Of a DNA stretch of 37,607 nt, positions 1-6,929 are shown piece after piece. Origin of the DNA: Acidimicrobiales bacterium (GTDB taxonomy: Bacteria > Actinomycetota > Acidimicrobiia > Acidimicrobiales > SZUA-35). Where the stretch lies: positions 1 to 37,607 of the forward strand of contig JAHDBV010000041.1 of assembly GCA_020630195.1 (NCBI GenBank), given 5' to 3'. The stretch's first letter is position 1. Each line of letters begins with the position of its first letter. The notes under the pieces were generated by a model. The model ran no database searches. It was not told the DNA's origin and saw only the letters and a program-made list of their open reading frames with translations. A program made the translations under genes and the position numbers.

Positions 1-1402
1 CCTCCCACTCCGGTGAGCCCCACAGGTGGGGCTGCTTGAGCTTGCCGTAGTCGCGGGCACGGATGGTCACCGACGTCTGTGAGCACACCTTCGGCGGGTG
101 TTCGTAGTGGCCGGGCTCGGGGACGACGATCGGGTCACCCGACATCTGCGCGACCTGCACCGACAAGCCTTCTTCCTCCGTCGCGAGGTAGTCGTGGAGC
201 GGACAACCAACGTTGAGCTTCTTGGCCGGGCAGATGCTTCGGCCTGAGCCGTCATCGTTGGATTCGTGCTCGACGAGCGCGAACGCTGAGCGCAGCCCGA
301 TGAGGCGGCGGAACTCGATCTTCTCCTCGATCGGCGCGTTGGCTGCCGGGCGCGGGATGTCCCACAGGTGGTCGGGCACGCCCGGGCAGAACGGGGCACC
401 GCCGATCATGACCGCACCGGACTCGGCGCGGAACGGGCGCTGGTCGTCGGAGCGGAGATCGAGATGCTGACGGATCCCACGCTCGTTCAACTCGTCGACC
501 CAACGGTCCACGGTCTTGTACGAGTAGTGCCGGTCGACCAAGAGGTCCCGGACGTCGTGACCGGCGGCCCGGATCGTGTCGATGAGATGCAGCGACGGTT
601 CGACGACGTCGGTGGTCGCCGGGGTGATGTCGAGCGCGACCGCGATCGGCGGCGTCGTCCCATCTGCAGGGTCGGCGACCATGGCGTGAGCCTCGAACCC
701 GAAGTACGGCTGCTTACCGCCGGCCTTCGCCGTCCTCATCCCCCAGGTCGCGTCCGGGTCCTTGATCTTCGCTTCCACCGGCACCTGCCGGTCTGACTCG
801 ACCTCGTCGAGCTCGAACAAGCGGGCAACCTCCGGGTCGGGGTCGTAGAACGAGCGGATGCTGTCGCGGCGCCAGTCAGGCGTTGACGATGCCCGCGTCC
901 AGGACCACATCGCCGATGAGTCCAGCGACCAGACGCCGTTGAACGACACCGGTTCCGCTGTGACCGACAGGACACGTGCGGGAATCTCGCGGATCGCTGC
1001 GTGGCGGTCGCGGTTCGGTGCGCTGTCGAGCCACGACCCGAGATCGTCGAGATCGAGGTCCATCATCGCCGAGATCCGGCCCGACAGGTTGTAGAGGGAC
1101 TTCAACGGCAGGGTCTTGATGACCGTGGTGCCGTCCGTCCCGTTCATCGGGACCTTGACACCGAGTTCGAGCTGCTGTGCGAGATCGAGCTCTTCCGTCA
1201 GGGTCTGGTGGATCGACCGCACCGTCACTGCGGCGTTGCCGGCGATGGAGAGGTAGGCGCCGAGGAGGAAGAGCCGGACGGTGTCGTGCTCTCCGTTCCG
1301 GCCGCGGTTGGAGTATCCGAGGCGGTCTCGGACGAAGTCGTCCAGGCGTGCCTGGTCGATGATGTGGATGGCGGCATCAATGTCGTGACGCTTCGTTGGC
1401 AT
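1..1402 (-). CDS. DDE transposase (3' end beyond window)
   Basis: The frame is open from ATG 1402 to the left edge, giving 467 residues with no stop. It reads like an IS1182/IS4-type DDE transposase. An N-terminal helical domain with an RSIHQTLTEEL segment is followed by a first catalytic Asp candidate in LDSSAMWSW (about D161) and a second in LLVDRHYSYKTVDRW (about D290). A cysteine-containing insert (ICPAKK, GCPLHDY, KVCSQT) comes next, and then the GSPEWE stretch that usually precedes the final catalytic Glu in such enzymes; that Glu would lie outside the window. The start follows GAAAGGTG closely. It lies one base after the stop of the recombinase-like gene (TGA-C-ATG), so the two are probably translationally coupled. 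The exact IS family is uncertain because the 3' end and the terminal repeat are not visible. Confidence 0.8.
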   Translation of the reverse strand, partial: MPTKRHDIDAAIHIIDQARLDDFVRDRLGYSNRGRNGEHDTVRLFLLGAYLSIAGNAAVTVRSIHQTLTEELDLAQQLELGVKVPMNGTDGTTVIKTLPLKSLYNLSGRISAMMDLDLDDLGSWLDSAPNRDRHAAIREIPARVLSVTAEPVSFNGVWSLDSSAMWSWTRASSTPDWRRDSIRSFYDPDPEVARLFELDEVESDRQVPVEAKIKDPDATWGMRTAKAGGKQPYFGFEAHAMVADPADGTTPPIAVALDITPATTDVVEPSLHLIDTIRAAGHDVRDLLVDRHYSYKTVDRWVDELNERGIRQHLDLRSDDQRPFRAESGAVMIGGAPFCPGVPDHLWDIPRPAANAPIEEKIEFRRLIGLRSAFALVEHESNDDGSGRSICPAKKLNVGCPLHDYLATEEEGLSVQVAQMSGDPIVVPEPGHYEHPPKVCSQTSVTIRARDYGKLKQPHLWGSPEWE

Positions 1403-1403
1403 G

Positions 1404-3413
1404 TCATTGCACCTTTCGTAGGGAACTCGGGCTGACCGACGAGATGTCGATCAGGTCGATCAGGTCGAACAGCGCCCCGCCGGAGCGGACACCTGCTGCG
1501 GCGGCGAGGTCGACGAACGGGATCGGTCGGATGACCTGCATCGCGAGCCATGTGGCTCGCAGCCGGCCCATGTCGGGCGGATCGGCGTCGCGGAAGTTGG
1601 CGTTGTCGATCAGGCGGCCGGACGCGTTCTGCGAGTCACCGGGCGACTGGACGAGCAGGTCACTGTTCGGCGTGTATCGGTCGAGCTCGGCGCGGAAGGC
1701 GGCTTCGAACCGTTCGAGCATCGGCACGACCCGCTCGGTCGAACCGTCGGAGAGCCGGATCCAGACCCCTGCGTCTCCCCGATCGTCGATGTCGTCAACA
1801 CGAAGGCGGCGCAGATCCGACGCCCTTGCCCCGACCCCGACAGCGAGCAGCACGACCAGGCGGAGCCGGACCGACGAGGGCCCGACTTTCTGGAACCGGA
1901 GGTTGTCGAACAGGACCTGGAGTTCGGCGTCGCTGTACGGGACCGTGATCTTGGAGTCGCGGCGGGACCCCAACGGCTGACGCAGACCGGAGCCCTCGAA
2001 ATTGCGGGCCAGACCCCGCAACCGCGAGGCGTAGTCGGCTCGGGTCTTGTCCGACACCGGCCGCTCCCCCGGCGCGCCCATCGGACGCATCCCGGTCTTC
2101 TGGAAATCGTCGATGACCGACGCCCGCATAAGCCGCTCGGCGTCGAGCGGATGGCCAGCCTCGTTCGCCCAGGCGAGGAACTTCGACAACGCCGTCAGCA
2201 GCTTCCGGGTTGCGTCGACACCGGTGTTGTCCGAGCGTTCCGCCATCTCGACGAACAGCGACTGGATGTCATCCCAGCACGCAGCAGCCAACGGATCCGT
2301 CGGGGAGAAGTTCGTGATCAGTGCTGCGACCTCAGCCGTTGGCGACCGCGCAGCCCGCCCGTTCTTCTCGGCGATCAACCTCGTCCTCAGCCGCTCCTTC
2401 TCAGCGCGGGTCATCGTCTTCGTCACGTCGGAGTCCTCTCGGGTCTCGAGAGACGCCGACGACCTGCCGGCGCCCGACGCAACCTTCCGGTCAACCAGTG
2501 ACAGTGGCGGCACGGCCGTCGACGCCGAGCCGCGCAGCACCGACGAGATCGACACCGGCGCCGGAAGCGCACCCAGCAGACGGTTGATCGTCGCAAGGGC
2601 TGCGGCACCCTCCGCGACCGCGACTGGGACGGACTGCGGGCGGCGCATCAGATCGAGATGGGCCAGCTCACGCAGCTCCCGTGCCGACACCGACCAGCCG
2701 AGATCGCGCCGGGCGGCGGACTGCAACGCCGCGAACGCGGATGCTGGGCGCTTGCCCGACGTCCCTGCGACCACCGACTGCTCCTCGAGATCCGCCCGAA
2801 CCCGGTCAGCGAGAGAAGCAGTCCCAAGGGACTCCAGCTCACGCTTCGGCGGCCACGTCTCCGACGTCGAGCTGCACCCGTCGAGCACATCCACCAGCGC
2901 CCGCTGCTGGCGACCCGTCCGATCCCCCGCCGCGACCGAGGCGAGCGCGAACACATCGTCGACCGAACGCACCGGCTTCGGTGCCGCCACCGCACTGAAC
3001 CGCTTCGGCTGCACCCCCTCGGCGTGATCGAGCAGCGCCCGCCACTTGGCCCGGTGGTTCTTCGCATTCGCCGGCTCCTTCCGCAGCCGCCCATCGACCA
3101 CGTCGAACAGATCCCGGCGGAACACATCCGCGAGCCGGGCGATCGAATGATCCGACGACAACAGCTCCAGCCACCGCACCAGCGCCATCGCCGCCAGCCG
3201 TGCATCCCGGCTCTCCGCGGGCCACACCTCGACCGCCCGGGCGACGACCTCGTCAGCCAGTGCCCCGAGCGGGTCCGGGCCTTCGGCGACGAACCCCAAC
3301 AGCGACGCCTCAGCGAGCCGAGTCAACGTGTGGGTGCGCAACGCCTCGAGCGGCGCGGTCGCCGCCTGCTCGGACGGCTCCGGATCCAGCAAGAACAGTC
3401 GTGGGTGTTCCAT
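1404..3413 (-). CDS. Tyrosine-recombinase-like protein lacking catalytic Tyr
   Basis: A 669-residue protein. The N-terminal 300 or so residues are helical and not recognised. The C-terminal part (about 390-669) looks like a phage-integrase/Xer catalytic domain. A SAM-like helical segment leads to the box I motif LLAVGVGARASDLRRL (Arg near 530) and a box II-like GRLRATWLA (Arg near 619, with Gly where His is usual). No Tyr follows, where the nucleophile should lie; the chain ends in a Leu/Asp-rich tail. It therefore resembles a catalytically dead or strongly diverged recombinase. I chose ATG 3413 (MEHPRLFLL) because the residues above it are Pro/Gly/Arg-rich and shadow-like; GTACGGGGC-type spacing gives only a weak ribosome site. 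The DDE transposase starts one base after its stop, so both probably belong to one mobile element, with this protein as DNA-binding or target-selection partner (inference). Confidence 0.7.
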   Translation of the reverse strand: MEHPRLFLLDPEPSEQAATAPLEALRTHTLTRLAEASLLGFVAEGPDPLGALADEVVARAVEVWPAESRDARLAAMALVRWLELLSSDHSIARLADVFRRDLFDVVDGRLRKEPANAKNHRAKWRALLDHAEGVQPKRFSAVAAPKPVRSVDDVFALASVAAGDRTGRQQRALVDVLDGCSSTSETWPPKRELESLGTASLADRVRADLEEQSVVAGTSGKRPASAFAALQSAARRDLGWSVSARELRELAHLDLMRRPQSVPVAVAEGAAALATINRLLGALPAPVSISSVLRGSASTAVPPLSLVDRKVASGAGRSSASLETREDSDVTKTMTRAEKERLRTRLIAEKNGRAARSPTAEVAALITNFSPTDPLAAACWDDIQSLFVEMAERSDNTGVDATRKLLTALSKFLAWANEAGHPLDAERLMRASVIDDFQKTGMRPMGAPGERPVSDKTRADYASRLRGLARNFEGSGLRQPLGSRRDSKITVPYSDAELQVLFDNLRFQKVGPSSVRLRLVVLLAVGVGARASDLRRLRVDDIDDRGDAGVWIRLSDGSTERVVPMLERFEAAFRAELDRYTPNSDLLVQSPGDSQNASGRLIDNANFRDADPPDMGRLRATWLAMQVIRPIPFVDLAAAAGVRSGGALFDLIDLIDISSVSPSSLRKVQ

Positions 3414-3781
3414 GCCCCGTATCAGCCGGACCGGACGCTGCCCACCGACCGGCCACACCCCGTGACGTGGGCTGACGCTCTCGTCAGGAGGGCTCGTTTT
3501 GGTTGGGGCACAGGAGTTGGGATTCACACCTGCGCCCAGACGGACTCGGCCGTGACCACCAACCGGCCGGCCGAGCGTTTCCCCTGCTAGTCGCCGTAAT
3601 CGGCGACCCCAGTCGCTGCCGATGCGACTCGATGGTGGCGGCTTGGTGCCGACCCCCGGTGCCGGATACGAGCGATCGAGCATCCGCCGAAGTGAGGGGG
3701 CGCCGGGCTTCGTCCGCCCGTCGAGCGACCAGCCACAACTACGTTTCGGGCACCACGAGAACAGGTCCGGGGAGATGTGAC
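3414..3781. other. Divergent intergenic region, element boundary candidate
   Basis: This 368-bp stretch lies between the leftward recombinase-like gene and the rightward YbjQ gene and has no convincing gene. It should hold two promoters. A possible -10 for the YbjQ gene is TACGTT at 3740-3745, without a clear -35. It also contains a perfect hairpin at 3590-3607. If the recombinase/transposase pair is an IS-like element, its right end should be in this stretch, but no terminal repeat can be shown without the left end. Confidence 0.4.
3590..3607. repeat. Perfect 7-bp inverted repeat
   Basis: GTCGCCG-TAAT-CGGCGAC is a perfect 7-bp stem with a 4-nt loop. No T-tract follows on either strand, so a simple terminator is unlikely. 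It could be an operator for the divergent promoters or part of the mobile element's end. Confidence 0.5.
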
Positions 3782-4396
3782 GTGGGATTCACCGCATGGA
3801 ACGGCGAGATGTTCGAAGGCGAACCGCCGGACGATTGGACGGCCGACGCCTCGACCGGCCGGTACTGGCCGCCCGACTGGAGCAGCCGTCGCTACATCCG
3901 TGAAGAAGCGCTCGGCTCCGAACCCAACCCACCCCTACCGAACCGCGTCTCGGTCGGATTCGAAGACGCCACCGCACCCGACGCGCCGAGGCTTCGGCAA
4001 GCACCGATCGACCGGGCCGAAGCCATCATCACGACCACCGGCGAGCGCATCGAGGGCCGCACCATCAGCCGGCACCGAGGCGTCATCGGTGGCGACGCAA
4101 CAGTGTCGCTGTCCCGTGGCAAAGACGGCGTCTTCACCGGACCGGACGACGTCAGCGCGGCTCTACGTCGGACGCTGCCCCAGCTCCGTCGCACAGCGCT
4201 CGCCAACCTTCGAAACGAGGCTGTCGAGCTCGGATGCCACGCCGTCATCGGGGTCGACGTCGAAACAACCACGCTCGACCCGCAAACCGCCAACTCCCTC
4301 GGCGGCACCACCTACCTGCCGTACGTCATCTGCGTGACGGCCACCGGAACCAGTGTCACTCTCAAACCCGCTGGAGAGCCGAAGCCGATCGACTGA
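3782..4396 (+). CDS. YbjQ-domain protein (paralogue 1)
   Basis: A 204-residue protein starting at GTG 3782. GGGGAG at 3769-3774 sits 7 nt upstream and decides the start. The first 40 residues are Trp/Asp-rich (WNGEMFEGEPPDDW, GRYWPPDW) and loosely recall DUF2510-type motifs. A Pro-rich linker follows. From about residue 80 it matches the YbjQ/UPF0145 fold (Pfam YbjQ_1): a strand pair around ERIEGRTISRHRGVIGGD, a long amphipathic helix, then the hallmark LGCHAVIGVDVE strand and a C-terminal VTATGTSVTL strand. The molecular role of YbjQ proteins is not settled; heavy-metal binding has been suggested for the family. A second copy at 8057-8692 shares the rare LDPQTANS..GGTTY.PYV segment. There is no signal peptide or membrane segment. 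Confidence 0.85.
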   Translation: MGFTAWNGEMFEGEPPDDWTADASTGRYWPPDWSSRRYIREEALGSEPNPPLPNRVSVGFEDATAPDAPRLRQAPIDRAEAIITTTGERIEGRTISRHRGVIGGDATVSLSRGKDGVFTGPDDVSAALRRTLPQLRRTALANLRNEAVELGCHAVIGVDVETTTLDPQTANSLGGTTYLPYVICVTATGTSVTLKPAGEPKPID

Positions 4397-4409
4397 TCCG
4401 TTGCGGCGA

Positions 4410-4424
4410 TTGAAGGGCCTTCAA
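4410..4424. repeat. 15-bp palindrome after YbjQ gene
   Basis: TTGAAGG-G-CCTTCAA is a perfect 7+1+7 inverted repeat, 13 nt after the YbjQ stop. With a one-base centre it is a better candidate for a protein-binding dyad than for an RNA hairpin. It lies between the convergent YbjQ and sigma-like genes. Confidence 0.45.
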
Positions 4425-4585
4425 GCGTGATGCCGGTTGCCGGGCAGCTCCGACTGGTCCTGCTGGCATGTGCGTACGCAACGCAAGAAGCCGCGCCTCG
4501 ATCGACTGCCCTGCGGCCGGTCGTCATGGTCTCGCCGCTGGAGCCGCTTGAACGTGAGCATTTTGTCGAGGGCGACCCTGCCGAG

Positions 4586-5374
4586 CTAACCGATCTGGTT
4601 GTAGATGCCGTTGAGCTGGCCGACGGTGATGCCTATCTCGTCCGCAACTTCTTCATCGGTCGGTGCACCCTGGATCGTCAACTCGAGGTTGGGCATCACA
4701 TGATTGACCGACTTGGCATTGGCCCGCACCGAGTCCGGCGCCCGGTCGATCGAGCGCAGCTCGTCGAGCATTGCTCCCTTTACCCGGGAGATCGCATACG
4801 TCTCGAACTTGAATCCGCGCTTCGGATCGAACTTCGTGATCGCATCGATAAGCCCGAAGATCCCGACGCTGAGGAGGTCGGCTCGATCGAAGCTCTTGGG
4901 AAGCCCTGCTGCGACCCGATCGGCGACAAACCTAACAAGGGGCGCGTAGTAGACGATCAGCTGATCACGGTCCGCCTGCGTCGCCACTTCTCTGTACCGA
5001 GCCCAGATCTCGTCGAGCTCGGAAACAAGGGGCTGTGAACCCCGATGATCTGCCTCTTTGGAGGAAGTCGACATCGGCTGCTGCGGCCCCGACTTCGGAG
5101 GCTTCGGACCAGCGTCCACCAGAGAACTGAAGCGATCGAGCTCTTCCTCGACACCGCCTGGGTCAACGACTGCCCAGATTTTCCGAGGCCGCCCTTTGGT
5201 CGGCTCCGCATCATCCGTCGGACGCACACGCGACAGCTCACCCTTAGCCAACTCTCGGTGCAGCGTTGTCCTCGTTGTCGCAAGGCTGACGCCCGAGTAC
5301 ATCGCAAGCTCAGCGAGCGTGAACTCGCCGAGCGTAAGTGCTGTCCGTAGGACTGTCAGGCGCTGGGCAGACAA
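4586..5374 (-). CDS. Winged-helix/sigma-28-type fusion, cut before region 4
   Basis: 262 residues from TTG 5374; AAAGGGG lies 7 nt upstream and an in-frame stop lies just above. Residues 1-70 look like a winged helix-turn-helix (FTLAELAMYSGVSLATTRTTL, then a GRPRKIWAVVD wing). A Pro-rich linker follows. Residues 117-262 match WhiG/FliA-type sigma region 2 (YYAPLVRFVADRVA, ADLLSVGIFGLIDAITKFD, FKFETYAISRVKGAMLDELRSID) and region 3 (APTDEEVADEIGI). The frame ends at TAG 4588-4586. Beyond it the same frame reads LGRVALDKML, which by memory aligns without gaps to VVALEELL of WhiG, so the amber falls inside conserved region 3. No region 4 (the -35 reader) is found in any frame before the next gene. 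It is either a pseudogene or a short sigma-like regulator whose DNA reader is the N-terminal wHTH. An internal ATG at 5074 lacks a good ribosome site. Confidence 0.75.
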   Translation of the reverse strand: MSAQRLTVLRTALTLGEFTLAELAMYSGVSLATTRTTLHRELAKGELSRVRPTDDAEPTKGRPRKIWAVVDPGGVEEELDRFSSLVDAGPKPPKSGPQQPMSTSSKEADHRGSQPLVSELDEIWARYREVATQADRDQLIVYYAPLVRFVADRVAAGLPKSFDRADLLSVGIFGLIDAITKFDPKRGFKFETYAISRVKGAMLDELRSIDRAPDSVRANAKSVNHVMPNLELTIQGAPTDEEVADEIGITVGQLNGIYNQIG

Positions 5375-5400
5375 CCGCGAGCCCCTTTCATCTCACCTGA

Positions 5401-5429
5401 AGCTTAAGCCACAACTGGACCATCGGCAA
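5401..5429 (-). promoter_or_regulatory. Alternative housekeeping-type promoter
   Basis: TTGCCG (5429-5424), 17-bp spacer and TAAGCT (5406-5401), reading leftward, is a plausible vegetative promoter for the sigma-like gene. It overlaps the sigma-28-type match, so only one of the two may be real. Confidence 0.3.
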
Positions 5430-5446
5430 AAGCCTTCAGCCGCTTA
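5420..5446 (-). promoter_or_regulatory. WhiG/FliA-type promoter match upstream of sigma-like gene
   Basis: Reading leftward, TAAG (5446-5443), 15 bases, then GCCGATGG (5427-5420). The sigma-28 class consensus is TAAA-N15-GCCGATAA, so 9 of 12 positions match with the correct spacing. The start codon of the WhiG-like gene lies about 45 bp downstream. TAAG overlaps the last codons of the preceding gene. Confidence 0.4.
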
Positions 5447-6419
5447 AGTGGGCGAACAAATCACCGACCGCTTCTCCCACCGAACGACGCGGGCTCACCG
5501 CAGCCACCCGGAGTCGTTCAGCCGTCTCGCCGGCGATCCCCCCCGCCGCGAGCTGACGCACAAGCTGGTCTTTGAGCTCGATTTCTGCTGCGCTGGCGTT
5601 TAGAGCAAGAGCGAGTCGGATCGCAAGGACCGCCGGGTCAGTGGCCTGCCCCGCATCTCGCCGAATCAAGGCAGCCAGATTGTACAGAGCGAGCTGACCG
5701 CTCTCGTGAAACGGCTGCCGAGTGGCGCGACGAAGGGCATAACCGGACTCGTGGAGAAAGCCAGCTGGAATACCGATATCCCACGCAGCCGCCAACCGCT
5801 CGAGAACCCAGAACGCGATCGCGTCCATGAACCCCTCCGAGAAGACCTGCGACCCTGGCGCAGCGTGGCCAGCGCCGAGATGCGCAACCGCCTCGTGGAC
5901 GGACACGTAGGGAATAGCGAGGAACGCCAGCCAATCGAATCGCTCAGGGTCGACCCTGATGCTGAGACGATCCTTCCGATAGGACACACTGCCCCCGACC
6001 GCAACGCCCTCATCGAATCGGCCACGCTCAATCTCGAACGAGATCGATGAAGGGTCCGGAAACGAGTCGAACGGTGAGTACATCTCCGATACGAGGTCGA
6101 TGACAGTCGCCGCAATGGACAAGACCCTTGGCTGCTCCGGCTCGACTGCTGCAGCGCGGATACAGCGCGCTCCGACTGGGTCGCCGGCCTGAGCCAATCG
6201 CTCAGCCAGCGCAGCCAGCTGGCTGACAAGATCGTCCGTTGTCACGTCCTCGCCGCCGAGATGCCGAAGGGCTAAGGGCGTGCCAAGTGTCTCGATCTGG
6301 TCGAGACGGGACTTCTCGATGCCCCGATCCGATCGAAACGTGAGGGTCTTGCGGAGCGCGAAGTAAGCCTCGCTCCTGAAGTCAATCGATGCTCGCCACG
6401 GCGGATGGACGGAACCCAA
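5436..6419 (-). CDS. Unrecognised protein with HX4HX4H motif
   Basis: 327 residues from TTG 6419, four bases after the upstream stop codon (TAG-ACC-TTG), with GAGGACG inside the end of the preceding gene as ribosome site. I do not recognise the family. The N-terminal half is helical. Around residues 125-157 lies a strand-rich stretch (SISFEIERGRF, GSVSYRKDRLSIRV). It is followed by a helix with H175, E176, H180 and H185 (VSVHEAVAHLGAGH) and then SEGFMDAIAFW with E195 and D199. This resembles a zincin active site (HExxH plus a downstream acidic helix) but has one extra residue, HExxxH. A metallopeptidase-like role is therefore only a suggestion. No signal peptide. The gene sits between a small membrane-associated protein and the wHTH-sigma gene on the same strand, so it may act on one of them. 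Confidence 0.7.
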   Translation of the reverse strand: MGSVHPPWRASIDFRSEAYFALRKTLTFRSDRGIEKSRLDQIETLGTPLALRHLGGEDVTTDDLVSQLAALAERLAQAGDPVGARCIRAAAVEPEQPRVLSIAATVIDLVSEMYSPFDSFPDPSSISFEIERGRFDEGVAVGGSVSYRKDRLSIRVDPERFDWLAFLAIPYVSVHEAVAHLGAGHAAPGSQVFSEGFMDAIAFWVLERLAAAWDIGIPAGFLHESGYALRRATRQPFHESGQLALYNLAALIRRDAGQATDPAVLAIRLALALNASAAEIELKDQLVRQLAAGGIAGETAERLRVAAVSPRRSVGEAVGDLFAHLSG

Positions 6420-6422
6420 GGT

Positions 6423-6794
6423 CTAGCGATCGTCCTCGGCTGCTCTGCCAAGGTCGCGACCCTCGAAACGCTCACGCAGACGGGGCCTCAAATACTCATC
6501 GACAAAGATGTCAAACACCTTGTCTGCGATCTGATGCGCAGCCCAGACCAAGACGATCGCGACAACCGCCCCAGCGTCGCGATTCTCAGCAGGGTGCGCC
6601 AAGGCTGACTCGAGACGTCGGAGGCCCTCGCCCTCCAGTCGGTCGGCGTCCGTAGGTCCCGTCGTGAACTCTTCGCGCAACTCAGCCAGGACTGTCGCCA
6701 CTTCGGCGACTGACACTTGACCGAGCAGGTATTCCCGCTCGACCGCTATTGAACCAGACACTTCCTCAGCCTCCCACCGGTAGCTCAAGGTCAC
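6423..6794 (-). CDS. Small membrane-associated protein, unknown
   Basis: About 123 residues if started at GTG 6794 (VTLSYRWEAEEV). GAGG lies 9-10 nt upstream. GTG 6761 (VSGSIAVERE), preceded by GGGAGG, is an equally good start, and ATG 6872 is less likely because GGAGG touches the codon. The N-terminal part predicts strands and an acidic helix. Near the C-terminus a hydrophobic stretch (AGAVVAIVLVWAAHQIADKVF) could be a membrane segment or a buried helix, followed by a basic tail. No family is recognised. It heads the leftward operon, ending four bases before the HX4HX4H gene, which suggests the products work together. Confidence 0.6.
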   Translation of the reverse strand: MTLSYRWEAEEVSGSIAVEREYLLGQVSVAEVATVLAELREEFTTGPTDADRLEGEGLRRLESALAHPAENRDAGAVVAIVLVWAAHQIADKVFDIFVDEYLRPRLRERFEGRDLGRAAEDDR

Positions 6795-6916
6795 CGTACA
6801 ACACCTCAGACGGTCCACCGAGCTGCCACCGGCACGAGACATCAGGCGCATGCATCGCCCGCGCTCCGCCATCCTCCGCTACGTCAATCCCCTCCGAGAG
6901 TGTCACGACCCTTGCG

Positions 6917-6922
6917 TACCGT
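6917..6922 (+). promoter_or_regulatory. -10 hexamer for leaderless start
   Basis: TACCGT lies 7 nt before ATG 6930 of the metallophosphoesterase. There is no Shine-Dalgarno sequence, so a leaderless transcript is likely. No clear -35 is seen. Confidence 0.45.
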
Positions 6923-6929
6923 CTCGCGG

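Noticed and set aside
368..1435. Plus-strand open frames over the transposase gene
   Set aside because: They are shadows of the minus-strand transposase, whose frame is open to the window edge and shows DDE-type motifs.
3494..3533. A tRNA 3'-end-like sequence on the minus strand (GTGTGAATCCC...)
   Set aside because: The T-stem does not pair and no matching acceptor half is found upstream, so it is neither a tRNA nor a safe attachment-site call.
5072..5074. Internal ATG as start of a separate sigma gene
   Set aside because: No ribosome site precedes it, while TTG 5374 has AAAGGGG at ideal distance; the frame runs through without a break.
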